From positions 11,170,974-11,234,973 of the forward strand of contig CM063263.1 of NCBI GenBank assembly GCA_032158295.1: 64,000 nucleotides of DNA, written 5' to 3'. Shown here piece by piece: positions 48,101 to 64,000 of the stretch. The position numbers and the translations under genes are program-made. Origin of the DNA: Pycnopodia helianthoides (Eukaryota > Echinodermata > Asteroidea > Forcipulatida > Asteriidae). The notes below the pieces were generated by a model that saw nothing but the letters and a program-made list of their open reading frames with translations, was not told the origin of the DNA and did no database searches. How positions within the stretch are numbered: position 1 is the first letter of the stretch; every line of letters starts with the position of its first letter.

Positions 48101-48337
48101 TTTAAGAACTTGAGGAAGGTTGAGACAAGATGATTTGACAATAATTATCAAGGACAATATCAGTGAGTTGCGTAGAGCGGGATGGGACGTCTCAAGACAT
48201 GAGACAGGTGAAGGTAGTTGCAACCCATTTGCAGAAGAGGACGACAGATCGCTCAGACCATTCTTGCTGTATCCTTAATACACAGGTATAGAGTAAAACC
48301 ATCGGTCATGTCCATGACACCTACGGTATTGTATTTA
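45200..48337. other. CDK5R1 upstream region
   Basis: Mostly unique sequence with a G run at 46.14 kb, a C run at 47.13 kb and the homeodomain-motif cluster at 47.55-47.74 kb. No further gene. Confidence 0.5.
47551..47740. promoter_or_regulatory. Cluster of homeodomain-type TAAT/ATTA motifs
   Basis: GATTAATTACACGAATTAT, TGTTAATTATCCACAATTAT and CATTAATATGAATATTATTC within 190 bases of unique sequence, 2.5 kb upstream of CDK5R1. A candidate regulatory element only; AT-rich DNA yields such motifs by chance. Confidence 0.25.
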
Positions 48338-48735
48338 AAGGAAGGGTCATGGCAAATACTCAACAAAATAATGACCATAACAACTTAAAGTGGTATTAGA
48401 GGTATTGCAGCTGTTGTTATGGTATACACTATTTTGAAAAAAGATTCCCTTTGAAGTAATATGGCTCGGATAATGTGTCCCCCCCCCGAAAAAAATAAAA
48501 ATAAAATAAAATAAGCGTTTGAATCTGAAAAACGATTCATGCTCGAGTCTTTGCGCAGATTTCTGAGAGTTGGTGTTCGTTCGCGAATGCTGCGGCCAGG
48601 GATGTGGTTGGTACCCGCCGTCACACTCACTAAACGTGGATGGATTCGACATCCTTGTGCAAATACTGTTTTTGATCGCTGTTTTCTCATCACAAGTATA
48701 GACACTGTACTCGGCTGATTTTTATTGTACCTTTC
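48338..48735 (+). mobile_element. Family L element, second copy
   Basis: Starts TTAAAGGAAGGGTCATGG and shares several blocks with the 22.37 kb copy. Its right part (GAATGCTGCGGCCAGGGATG, then ACTAAACGTGGATGG and TAGACACTGTA) matches the region at 1364-1510. Contains an 8-C run and (AAAAT)n at 48480-48514. Confidence 0.5.
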
Positions 48736-48795
48736 TTTATAATTTTACCTCTAATTCAATATTACGTTGACCAAAACCAGTCTATGACCCTATCT

Positions 48796-49137
48796 TTAAA
48801 GGCCCTGTACGCTATTGGTAAGATCGAAAAACACAATGTTCACAGATTCACACATAACTTACACGATTTAAAGTAAGTAATGGTAGAAAGGGTTCCTTAA
48901 AGTATTTCTGCCTAAAATGCTATCGTTTCTGAGAAACGAGTAAAACAATAGTAATTATCGCGCGCGATAATTTGAAAAAACAGAAAACACATAAGATCTC
49001 TTTTTACTATTTTCTCGTGACCTCGATGACCAATTGAGCTCAAACTTTCACAGGTTTGTTTGTTCATGCATATGTTTAATCACACAAAATGTGGACACTG
49101 ATTTTGAGCTGTTACCAAAAGTGTACAATACCTTTAA
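48796..49137 (-). mobile_element. TTAA-bounded MITE, family A, copy 2
   Basis: Same element as at 22.0 kb in reverse orientation: TTAAAGGCCCTGTACGC at the left and GTGTACAATACCTTTAA at the right. It keeps the 20 bp palindrome at 48953-48972. It lies between CDK5R1 and PSMD11 and is very similar to the copy at 57.8 kb, implying recent spread. Confidence 0.82.
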
Positions 49138-49794
49138 GCGAGTAACTTCCTAGTAACTTCCAGTAACTTCCTATCAGTGATTTTTCACGCCTCTGTTGTT
49201 ACAAAGTGTGGCGCGGTATGCATTTGTCATAGGATATAGGAAACGGTTGTCCGGTATCTGATACTGCACTGCCTCTTCTAAACCTTCAGACACAGTTGAA
49301 AGAATTGTGGTCTGTGTTCCATGAACTTCAAGGCCCTACCGTATAAACCAACGAGGCAGGGTAAACTTTTGTCCTTGGTCCGTGGGTTTGGTGCTAAGGA
49401 CCTCTATAGCGGCCATCTTTGTTTGAATCCATGTCCAGTCACAGTGTATTGTTGCATATTAAATGAATGTGAGAGCCAGACTATATTGTAAGACTGCCCA
49501 AAAAGTATTACATTTATTTCTTTTGTCATTACAAAATAGCATCGCACCTCCATTTTGTTTTAAGAGGAAATCATTTCGATGTCAAATTAACTTTAGGTAG
49601 TGCACTTCACTTATGTCCCTGCACGTGAAATCTGCAATATGAAGGTACAGAGTATCGACTTTAATCTCAAGCAAATGAGGGAAAAAGACAGACAACAACA
49701 AAAACTTAGCTGTAATTCCCATTTTAACTTGTTGCAAACAAATACATTTCATTCCATAGCTACGTCAAACTTATTGAAATACGCAAATCTATCT

Positions 49795-50710
49795 CTCTGT
49801 CCATCTAACCCAAACATCCCAATGGTAGCCAAAAGGACACGACTGTACCACAGGTGGTAAATCAACGTCACTTTGTAACGTCAGAACACCGGTTTAAACC
49901 TACACAATGTACTTCACAATCAACCTACACACATTAAGAGTCGTATACCAAAGTTCAGCCAGATGACTGACACTTTTTTTTTAACCAACCAAGGGGATCG
50001 ACTACGTCATGAATAAACCCCGCCCTCAATTTTGTACCCAACGATCGACGCCCATCAAATGCGCAACCTGACCCATTACACACCAAGGACTTGAGTCCAA
50101 GCTCTCCAATGGACAGATAAGCATTGTTTAAATAAGCCAAGAGACCTCACTATGTCGTAAGTTTGGGAGAAACCACGACGTAACGCTAAAATCTATCCCC
50201 AAATACAGACCTGAGCCCGAACACCCTAAGGATCTTTGTCCTGAGCTCACCAACGGGCAGATTAACGTCTTTAAAACCAGCAAAGGGACCCGACTATGGC
50301 GAAAGAAAGCGACTGCGATGAAACAGCCTGTACTGCAACACGTACATTAAGTCCTAAATTTAACCAATGTTCCCAATGGAACTTTTTTTTTCGTCTCGGA
50401 AGACGGTGTGCCACTTTAAGAATCGGCATTTGGACGTCCCAATATTCTAAGATAGGTGTATAGTCAACGTAGACGAGCAGCTATTTATGCTCGACCCCAA
50501 ATTTGGTCATATGCCGCCATATTGCAACGCGCACCTTGGCCCTTAAAATAAACCACCTCACCCAGCGGGCAGTATTTCGATCCTGGAGAGATAGATGAGC
50601 GTTTTAAGAATCGGCAAAGGGACAAGTCTCCATATTTAAGATTGAGCATGTCATCGTGGAGACAATCCCACCAGATAGCATGATGTTGCCTACGGATACA
50701 TGTACACTGC
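49795..50710 (+). repeat. Ancient degenerate tandem array, unit about 145 bp, five to six units
   Basis: A marker of the form TTTAAnAAnCnGCnAAgGGAC...CTA recurs near 49826, 49979, 50127, 50271, 50417 and 50603. It is preceded each time by CCAAtGGnCAGATnAGC-type sequence and by AAGGaCTTnagTCC blocks. Spacing is 144-153 bases except the last (186). The unit length is not a multiple of three and frames are closed, so it is satellite-like and not coding. Confidence 0.6.
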
Positions 50711-52926
50711 AATACTGCATCCCAAGAACAATTTAAATAGACCGATGTTGTTGACTATAATCCGAGTGTCTTGTGATTTCTCATGTAATTTTACGCAACC
50801 ACTGAATGCCCACATCTTACTAGACTTGTGGACAAGTCGTTAAGTGTTTGTCGCGGTGATAGCGTTCCGACGCTCTCTGTGAATCTCGCGACACTGGCGA
50901 TGTTCTCGCGCGACTTCTGGCCTCTGCGCGACTACTGCTCTCACGACTACTATACGCGTACGGTGAGCAGCAGTCTCGCAAGATTGTTGCGACATAGCCA
51001 TTTCGCTATCACTGCGTCAGACATTTAACGACTTTTCCACAAATTAGTCTACATCTTACAAGATTTTTAATCATCCAAAAAATGTCCAGGGTCAACAAAC
51101 AAATCACACATTTCAGGAAATGAAAAAAGCACCATTTATAGATATCTGAAGACTTTCTTTAGGTGGGGGTGGGGGTGGGGTGGGGAGGGGACTCAGACGG
51201 TGATAACAGAGTACGTGTTCTGTATATAGTAATTCTTTTTCTGTGTAACAACAATCGTCATTACTCATATTCGCTCAGTGCGTCACCCGTCATTGGCTTC
51301 ATAAGAGTGAATATCAAAACTGATTGTAACTTGTTTTACAGGTCAATTTTCGTTATCTTAAGATATTGGTGTTGCTATCTCGATATACATTGTAGGAAAA
51401 GCCTCCAAAACGTCAATGACTGTTGTGAATGGCTTGATAGGTGCATGCTGATGAATGAAATTAATATAACCCCAATGAATTTAAGTTAATTAAAGCTAGC
51501 AGACCTACACCAGTGTTTCCAGCGCTAAATTGAGCAGTATTCACCTATAGCTATAGACGCTCTGATGTATATTCAAGTATGTGTTGTGTAGAGTGTATTA
51601 AAAAATAATGGCCCGTTGCCCAAGGCACCGTGCGTGTGAAACGGGTTAAATCTTGCTCCATGGTTAAATTAATGCTACCAGACGTCTTCATCGTATCACT
51701 CCAATGACGTCACTCCCAGCATGCATTGTATTCGTTTTTTTTCAGGAAATAATGAAGTGCCTCGCTGATCGTGCGACTTAAAAACATTTTGTTTATTGAA
51801 CCTTATAATAAGTTTCTATATTTTTGATCCATGTATTTCTTTATAAATGTTCCTCCTCAGTTTAGCCTTTTCAACATCTATATATAATGTTTTCACTTAG
51901 CGATTATTTTGATTTGTTGGTTTACCTTTCAGAAAGCAATTTCGTACTCTCACACAAGAGAAAATAATGTAACGAATCAAAAACAAACTAGAGTAACCAA
52001 TTAATGAAGTCAATTCAAACAGTACGGTAGAACAAGGAGTATAGAGGCTGACTAAAAAAGTCAACTTTTTAGAAATCAGCCCTTGGACAAGACAGACGGC
52101 CAAAGAGACAAAAGACTATTTAGACAGATTAAATGAGGAAAACTAATAACAAGAACTGTTTAAAAAACAATGTATAGGGATGTCTAAACACCTCCAATGT
52201 GTACAATGAGAACAAAAAGAAGCAGCTTATTAGTAAATAAATAAAAAATAAATAAAACAAGAACATAGAAAACATGCGGTGCTGCTACACAAACTTCATT
52301 TTCTGCAGGATTTTAAAAGTTCCTCTATAGTAAAGCAACAAAACATCATGGACAAGGTTTCCTCATGTGGTTTCCTGATGATGTATAATTTTCCTGGGAA
52401 AAAATGTCATTCAATACCAACATTTCAAATAAACAAATTTTTATTTGTCATGGCTTTAAAGTTCTCCGAGGAGAAACTGGCATGGTTTTAAAAATCACCT
52501 TTCTTGAAATTGACAGAAACTCAAAGGGGTACCATATGTTTTACTTATAAAGGATAGTCCACACATGAGATTTCAACCAAATGCAGTGAACCAATCAACA
52601 AGACAATTGACGCGATGGTTGTATGGTGGTAGACTTTACACATGTCTTGCCGAGGGGTAAACAAATAATTATGTCAACCATCATAAATAAACATAGCTAG
52701 TAAAATTTAAGACACAGAAGGATTGGCAAATCAAGGAAAAACAAATTGATTTGTTTCAAACTGAAAGCTATCTCGTTTAAATACTCTTGAGTACAAAATC
52801 GCATAAGAAACCACAAACCGTCCGCCGACATTTTTTCTAGAAGTTAATGTTACCACATGTTGATGAAGCTATATAAAATTTGTGAATTATTTTTACTCTT
52901 CCAAAAAACAAAATGGTCTTTCTCTT
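50711..52926. other. Intergenic sequence between CDK5R1 and PSMD11
   Basis: G-quadruplex motif at 51.16 kb; otherwise no recognised repeat or gene. Confidence 0.5.
51162..51190 (+). repeat. G-quadruplex motif with one-base loops
   Basis: GGTGGGGGTGGGGGTGGGG then TGGGGAGGGG: five G-runs of four or five separated by single T or A. Confidence 0.85.
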
Positions 52927-53264
52927 TTAAAGGTATTCGTCTGAAAGCTTACTGATTGTGAAGTTCTCGGAACCATTACTTTTTTTCTGAGAGGCATTTC
53001 CCTCTGAAATGAAGTCATATTCGAGAAAACTGTATCCGAAAGCCTAAAAATGCAAGAGCTGATTTCGGTTGTTACAACTAAAATTAAGGACAATGTGTTT
53101 ACATGCTGAATTATTGTGCATGTTTTTTTTCACTATTTTCTCCTGACTCAACTCACACGACGGATTAAGCCAAAGGTTTGTTCTTCCATGTACAGATCAC
53201 ACAAAGCATGAATAACGTCTGCAACTATTTTGTCAGCTCTACTAATCATGTATAATACCTTGAA
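52927..53264 (-). mobile_element. TTAA-type MITE, family C, copy 1
   Basis: Starts TTAAAGGTATTCGTCTGAAA. The right end has decayed to ATACCTTGAA. It shares with families A and B the block CACTATTTTCTCCTGACTC and the spacing to a GGTTTGTTC segment, but its termini and remaining interior are distinct. It matches the 19.66 kb copy in reverse. Confidence 0.65.
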
Positions 53265-53681
53265 GTAAAAGTACACAAAATATGTCATGACAAACATAAA
53301 AAGAAGCTACTTGTGTAATTCATTGAGCTAGCTATGAACTGTGAGAGTTCAATGATCTTGCAAAACCTTCCTTCATCCTCAACTAATTCTCACTAAAGAC
53401 AACGGACGTTATGCCACCACACATTTCCGCTATACACACATTTTGTAGGTCACAAACAACACAATTGTCATCAGACTGCATGGGATATAAGATGCAATAT
53501 TAAACCTATATGCTTAACTTGAATTTATAACCGATTTTCTTCAACTGCATGAGTTAGTTTTGAAATTTTACCGTGAAAGTTCAATTTATGTATAATTATT
53601 TATGCGTTTTTACATATTGTGTTTAAGCTGTCTACAGGTCCCCCAGCAAGGAGGTATGGCAACAGGTGGGCATAAAAAACA

Positions 53682-53825
53682 ACCAGTTGGACTCCAAGAA
53701 ACCGAACAAGAAAACGAGGGAGACAAAGCAGAAGATGGAGAGATGAACTGAGTACATATCGGGGCATTGCTTGGCAACAAACAGCTCAAGATAGAGTGAA
53801 ACGGAGAATTTGTGAAAATGCAATC
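53682..53825 (+). pseudogene. LINE C-terminal fragment (RRWRDEL motif)
   Basis: Frame starting about 53682 reads TSWTPRNRTRKRGRQSRRWR, DELSTYRGIAWQQTAQDRVK and RRICENAILQ. It matches the conserved C-terminal tail of many non-LTR retrotransposon polyproteins (RGR..RRWRDEL...W.. .AQDR). Bounded by stops; a dead copy. Confidence 0.75.
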
Positions 53826-55093
53826 CTCCAACTTTCGTTGTATTATCTCTGATATATATTATGTGCCTTGTGTCAGTGTAGCTATATATTTCTCATGTCC
53901 AATGTTTGTCTGCGATCCTTTTGCTTGCGTGTCTGTCCGTTTTTTATTTTGTTTGTTAGTTTGTTTGTTTGAATGTTTTCTATAAGCTTCTGCTTATTAT
54001 AACAGCCTCATACTCATAGTCCAGCCTGTATTTTTGCTTTATACTCCATTATTTAATGAACAAAGTTGTCGGTTTTTTAATATAATTTTTTATAGAAGTA
54101 TTGAAATAAATGTTAATCTGAATCCTGCAGTGGAGTTAAATAGGCTAGAAAGAAGCTGTCTTGATATAAGCGAATGTAATGACCGTGTTTTTCCACATGG
54201 TGTTAATGGGCTTTTGAGGGCCGCTGTCAGCACATGCTGACATATTATACAAATTCCATTTTCATAGCTACATCGTACACACTGGTCAGCTCATAATATA
54301 GGCTTGCTGGACCATGCCATATGTCCCAGAGGGGGTGTCAATCAACAGGGGTAAGTGATTTGGCGAGAAGGGGACGGGACAAAACTCGGCCAGCATCCTT
54401 TGTGTACAAAATCGGTATGCCAATTTTCAATGGATAGATGAAACTAAGTTATTACACTTAAATAATAATTATAAGCGAACAAAATAAGCTGAAACATCCC
54501 AGGCAATACATGGACATGTAAACAACACACTTAGATATAAAACAAATTGTTGCAAAATACAATAACAACCCCTCTTAACTATGGGAAAAGGTTGACAGTG
54601 TGCTGACTACCGGGGCGTTGCAACCAGGGTTATCAATACTGTTATTTTCGAGAAGGAAATCATCAAATGATTTACATGCATTTATTCCACGAACTGTTTT
54701 TCCGCACATCAAATTGACATACTTCTCCCTTCGTTACTGGGTACTGTATGGCGATAGGTAACCGACGATATAAAAGTGTTTTATTTTCGAAATAGCAAAA
54801 CGAAGTAGCATTTTGTTTCATTTGACATTTTAAAATGCTCTTAGTTATGAAGTACTGCAGTTTCTTCACAAATCAACAGCAGTCTTATTAGCTATATCGA
54901 CGGCATCCGTTACAATAACAACACAGATTTTTGTAAAAATAATGTCAACAGAAACACAACAGGTCTCGTCAAATTAGCACGCATACATTTAAACCAATAT
55001 TATTACTTTTACGTAATCTAAAACAAAAATCGTCCACTTACAGCCAGCATTAGATTTGACCGAATAACAAAACAAGGAAAAAAGAAGAAAACG

Positions 55094-55117
55094 AAAAAAA
55101 AAAAAAAAAAAAAAAAA
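55094..55117 (+). repeat. Poly(A) run of about 24
   Basis: Pure A after AAAGAAGAAAACG; no retroposon body identified. Confidence 0.9.
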
Positions 55118-55675
55118 CACTCGAGGTATCACATCAAATTACCGTTACCAAATACCAGCGCAGAAATTTTAACACACCGATTTCACCAATTTAATGACAT
55201 TTACGAAACCCAAGCCTCATACTTATAAGAATCGCCAATATCAGTTTGAGTAGAGTTTCCAACCCTTTTAGAAGAGCCGAGGAATGCGAATGTAGGTTAA
55301 TTGCACTAGATTTATTAATGTATGCTGAATGGCTATGAGGCCCACAGGATATTTAAAAAAAAAAAAATCTCTCTGAATTACAGATGAAGAATGATGGGTG
55401 GTGTGAGAGTGTGAGTCATGATATTTTTTCGTTGGGGCCCGGGGATCGAATACACGGCCGGGCGAAACACACATCAGACCACGGAGGGAGTACACGTATG
55501 TGGCTATTGGGAAACTGAGACTGAAACTTAATCTCACGGTGAGCATCAACCTTGCTCCTTAAGAACAATTTCTTCTCTGGCAAATACTGATCTATACGTA
55601 TTTATTCAATTTCCTCCTCGGTGTGTGGCAACGAGACTGGAATAAGAAACTAACTGCCGAGACAACTACCATGTC

Positions 55676-55752
55676 CACATGTACAGTTTGTGACTGGTAT
55701 CCTGTTGATATCTGCTTAGCAGAAAATTGTTAAGCAATATTTTCTGCTTTAG
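55676..55752 (+). mobile_element. MITE family D, internal fragment
   Basis: CCACATGTACAGTTTGTGAC then TGGTATCCTG and TTAGCAGAAAATTGTTAAGC match the interior of copies 1 and 2. Both termini are gone. Confidence 0.65.
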
Positions 55753-56334
55753 TGTAAATTTTTGTTATAATGACAACAACCAATCCATTTTCAGCTATTT
55801 GCGATTTTTTTTTACAGCCGTTAACTGGGACGTAAAACACTCGCGTAGGCCTGCATCCAGCGTTTTATTTTAAGCATTTTAAGCCGAAGAGGCATGTGCT
55901 TAGCATTATAATAATGGGCTCAATTTATGGAATAATGTCTAGAGACATAATCAACGCGTGGATTCGTTTGTTTGATGTCGGCATTGTGCTGTACAGACGA
56001 GTACATTGTGCTGTTGACAAAGCTTTATTTTATTCATTGTTTTGACAGATAATGCTGCTTTCTGCTAAATCGGCGCGGCGTTTCTCCGAACTTAACATTT
56101 ATCACACTGCGCCTTAATCCATCCAAACGTTCAGACAACAAAACCTGTCGTGTATTCACCATTTAATCGGAACACCCCAGTACGATATCAGGGCTGTAGA
56201 TAAAACATTTCTGGGAAAAAAAACCCGTTTTATCAGAGCAGTTTATTAGAAACGATTCAACTGCGTTTCGTAGTAGTATATATAGGCCTTCATGTAATCG
56301 TAGGGCTAGAAAGGCTAGGTGTAGACTGGTCCGC

Positions 56335-56360
56335 TGTCCTTATCCGCAAGGATAAGGACA
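56335..56360. repeat. Perfect 11-bp hairpin with GCAA loop
   Basis: TGTCCTTATCC, GCAA, GGATAAGGACA. Would fold as a stem capped by a GNRA tetraloop if transcribed. Confidence 0.85.
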
Positions 56361-57137
56361 GGCACCGGTCTATTAATCAAAGAGATGGTCACTGCTACTG
56401 GTCCCCTGTCCAACTGGTCCCCTATCTGCAAGACCGCAATGGGATGCGAGGTCAAAGGTGCGTTTGTCAGGATTCCTCCAAACGCCCAAAGCCGGTCTCT
56501 GGCGTTAAACACGAGCCTCGAAGTGTGACGTCAGATGTTCGGGCTAGGCTAGGTGGTGCAATGAATACGCAAGTGCGTTACCACCTCCAGTAACACCACG
56601 CCTTGATATTGAATTAACACACCACATAAAATAATTCAATCATAATAAAATAGAAAAATCGAATCTCCTTAGTCAACACGTCATTTCGGTCACCTGTGAT
56701 CGTGGGCATCCCACATATTATTATAACAGCTAAATATTTTACGACTCGTCGTAGGAGGGCGGTATTCAGATCAACCATGACCTATATTCCGGCGGATACG
56801 AGCTTGCTGCCTTCAACCGATAGAACCGACACCACACATAACTGTGATCATGCAACACAAACAAAAAATCCAAACAATTTGTAGCATTTCCTCTTTTCTA
56901 CCATGAAACTCCTTTAACTTAAATTTAGAAGAATTGGGCTGCCAACGTGTTCATCCTACAATCAGGGCGATTTTGCACAAAAAATAGGGAGACATTTTAG
57001 AGTTACATTCAACATAACAGGAACAAAAAGTTTCCATAATCAGAGAGATTTTCGAATTTGTTCACCAAAACCTGGAAAGATTGATTTACTTTCAGAGAAC
57101 TTCCTGCAGAATCAGGAAGATGTGGCAGCTCTGGCAA

Positions 57138-57236
57138 GGCCGTATCCAAATTGGCGCCTACATCTACGGCTACGACTGTTGCTAGGGGCGCCCTATACTT
57201 CCAGCCATAGCCGTAGCCCCCAATTCGGACACAGCC
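57138..57236. mobile_element. MITE family I, 99 bp
   Basis: Ends GGCCGTATCCAAATTGGCGC and CCCCAATTCGGACACAGCC, with CTACGGCTACGAC inside at the left and CATAGCCGTAG inside at the right. A compact inverted-repeat element between CDK5R1 and PSMD11. Confidence 0.7.
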
Positions 57237-57839
57237 AAATTCAATGTCATGTCTTTTTTTTCCTTTGATGGTTAAGGAAAAGTCTTCCAAGAAAATACGA
57301 AGGCAAGAGGAAATCTAAAAGAAATCCTGAACTCAGGAAAAATCTTCCCAATACCAGGCATTGCGAGCATGGCAATTGATATTCCTTGTCTTTATTTACT
57401 CTCAAGTCTCAGAAATAACTTTTGCTTGGTGTGTGGATTTAAAAAAAGAAGAAATCAAATACTTTACACTATGAACGTGTTCATATTTATTACAAAGCAC
57501 ATTTTCACCAGAAACATTGGGTGCGGGGTACAGACTGTTCTGTAGCAAGGACATTTCTTACAAAGATCTTTACAAAAATGGGGACAAGCACTTGATATTA
57601 TTGTATTCATAACCTTGTGGGAGGGAAATGTGTGACCATCAGACGCACATTCTCAGTTCGATAATTGAAATTTCCAAACCCAAACTATAAAAACTAAGTC
57701 TTATAAAACCCGATTTCACGTTTACATTTTCGATGAGAAAATGTCACGAGTCTAATGCTGTACTCAATACATGTAGATGTATGGAACATTTTCGTATTTA
57801 CTACGAAGCGTATTGTCAACAGATATACTTTAATTGATG

Positions 57840-58180
57840 TTAAAGGCCCTGTACATTATTGGTAAGATCGAAAAACACAATGTTCACAGATTCACACATA
57901 ACTTTAATGATTTAAAGTAAGTAATGGTAGAAAGGGTTCCTTAAAATATTTCTGCCTAAAATGCTACCGTTTCTGAGAAACGAGTAAAACATGGTAATTA
58001 TCGCGAGAGATAATTTGAAAAAACAGAAAAGACATACGATCTCTTTTCACTATTTTCTCGTGACCTGGATGATCAATTGAGCTAAAACTTTCACAGCTTT
58101 GTTTGTTCATGCATATGTTTAATCACACAAAATGTGGACACTGATTTTGAGCTGTTACCAAAAGTGTACAATACCTTTAA
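57840..58180 (-). mobile_element. TTAA-bounded MITE, family A, copy 3
   Basis: Nearly identical to the 48.8 kb copy over its whole length and in the same orientation. The central palindrome is damaged (ATCGCGAGAGAT instead of ATCGCGCGCGAT). It sits about 0.8 kb past the PSMD11 stop, 188 bases from a family B element. Confidence 0.82.
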
Positions 58181-58367
58181 GGGTTGTGCAATAAAACATT
58201 CAGACTTTCTCAAAGCTGTTCATCATAAGCTAATGGGCATTGTGGACAATTTATTATTATTTTTTTACCAAGGTTGAGTTTTTTTTAGTATTTGAAAATA
58301 TTCCAAGAGCAAGAACAATTTCACCGACAGTAAATTCCATTTTAAGCCACATCGAGATTTCCCCCAT

Positions 58368-58762
58368 TTAAAGGAACATTACAGGATTGGTTTTCGCTAA
58401 CAAAACAGTTGCTGGCAGTGTAAGCACTTTATGTAATCCACCATATACATAAACTGACAAACCTGTAGAAGTTTGAGATCGATCGGCCATCTGGGTCACG
58501 AGAAAATAGTGAAAAACCGATTACACATTTTGCATGAAATCATATAGATTCAACAAATGAGTAAAACGCTCACTGAGCGATAAACTCCAATCGGAAATTT
58601 AGTTTATTCATTTCTCATCAAATATGGCATTTCAGACAGAAATATTTCAAGGGATGTTTTCTACTATCATCATCATTAGACCGTGTAAGTTTTATGTAAA
58701 TCTGTGATCAAAAAGTATATTTTACAAGTTTTTTTCTTACCAATTCTGTAATGTTCCTTTAA
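58368..58762 (+). mobile_element. TTAA-bounded MITE, family B, copy 3
   Basis: Starts TTAAAGGAACATTACAGGAT and ends ATTCTGTAATGTTCCTTTAA. It lies 190 bases beyond the PSMD11 stop codon and probably forms part of that gene's 3' UTR or end region. Confidence 0.83.
58613..58618 (-). promoter_or_regulatory. Candidate poly(A) signal of PSMD11 inside a MITE
   Basis: AATAAA in gene sense, about 334 bases past the PSMD11 stop. I see no AATAAA or ATTAAA between the stop and the edge of the family B element at 58762, so the first canonical signal would be supplied by the element itself. Confidence 0.35.
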
Positions 58763-58951
58763 AGCAAATAGCTTTACAACATTTTTTTACTTTAGAAACA
58801 TTCTTTTTGCCCCCTCTTTCGGCTTCTGCAATCTTCCCCAGTGACGAATCCTAAGATCCAACTATCCTGAACCACTTCTTTTACCAGGCACTAAACACAT
58901 AGTAAGCCAACTTGTTTGGGGTCAAATTAACTACACTGGATAGTCAAAACA

Positions 58952-63821
<4,870 letters not shown>

Positions 63822-64000
63822 CTGCAAGTCGAACAATGTACAAATTTATACCATAACCTTAAATAATTATTAACTCTCTGAAACGCTGAAGCAGGAGTTG
63901 AACCTTACATCTGAATTTTGCACATTGGGAAAAAATTAGTAAAGATACTGAAGTGCTATAATAATATAACATTAAAATATAACACAATATAGCTAGTTTT

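Larger units (their letters stand above)
53826..57137. other. Intergenic sequence between CDK5R1 and PSMD11
   Basis: Family D fragment at 55.68 kb, poly(A) at 55.1 kb and the GNRA-capped hairpin at 56.34 kb. No gene; the 65-codon frame covering the hairpin has no motif. Confidence 0.5.

Noticed and set aside
53632..53831. Minus-strand Ser/Cys-rich frames of 63-73 codons
   Set aside because: They overlap the plus-strand LINE tail, which carries the recognisable motif.

Overview
This window is intron-containing animal nuclear DNA. Two genes can be recognised, and both lie on the minus strand. The PSMD11 (26S proteasome lid subunit Rpn6) C-terminal exons run from about 63.8 down to 58.95 kb. 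The 5' exons of that gene lie beyond the right edge. A CDK5R1/p35-type CDK5 activator lies at 45.08-44.03 kb. Protein identity, splice style and repeat content suggest a marine invertebrate deuterostome, most likely an echinoderm such as a sea star. The organism is an inference; no taxon-diagnostic marker was found.

Layout: 1-44 kb holds no gene I can support. It is filled by simple repeats, at least ten families of short inverted-repeat (MITE-like) elements, tRNA-derived SINE copies and small decayed non-LTR retrotransposon (LINE) pieces. CDK5R1 is at 44.0-45.1 kb. A 13.9 kb intergenic region with more MITEs, a degenerate ~145 bp tandem array and a G-quadruplex motif separates it from PSMD11. 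The PSMD11 introns also carry MITEs and local duplications.

The main biological point is the gene pair. PSMD11 lies directly upstream of CDK5R1 on the same strand, which is the order and orientation I know from human 17q11.2. The large gene-free stretch past CDK5R1 is where regulatory DNA for such a neuronal gene could lie. The CDK5R1 reading frame is broken by one base at a run of four Gs (44506-44509, plus strand). An assembly or sequencing error is the simplest explanation.

The most unusual repeat structure is a set of elements all bounded by TTAA. Families A, B and C share an internal core near CACTATTTTCTCGTGAC although their ends differ. A separate 389 bp nearly perfect palindrome also starts and ends in TTAA. 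No transposase, virus, CRISPR array, rRNA or intact tRNA gene was found, and I did not find a clearly new multi-gene system.
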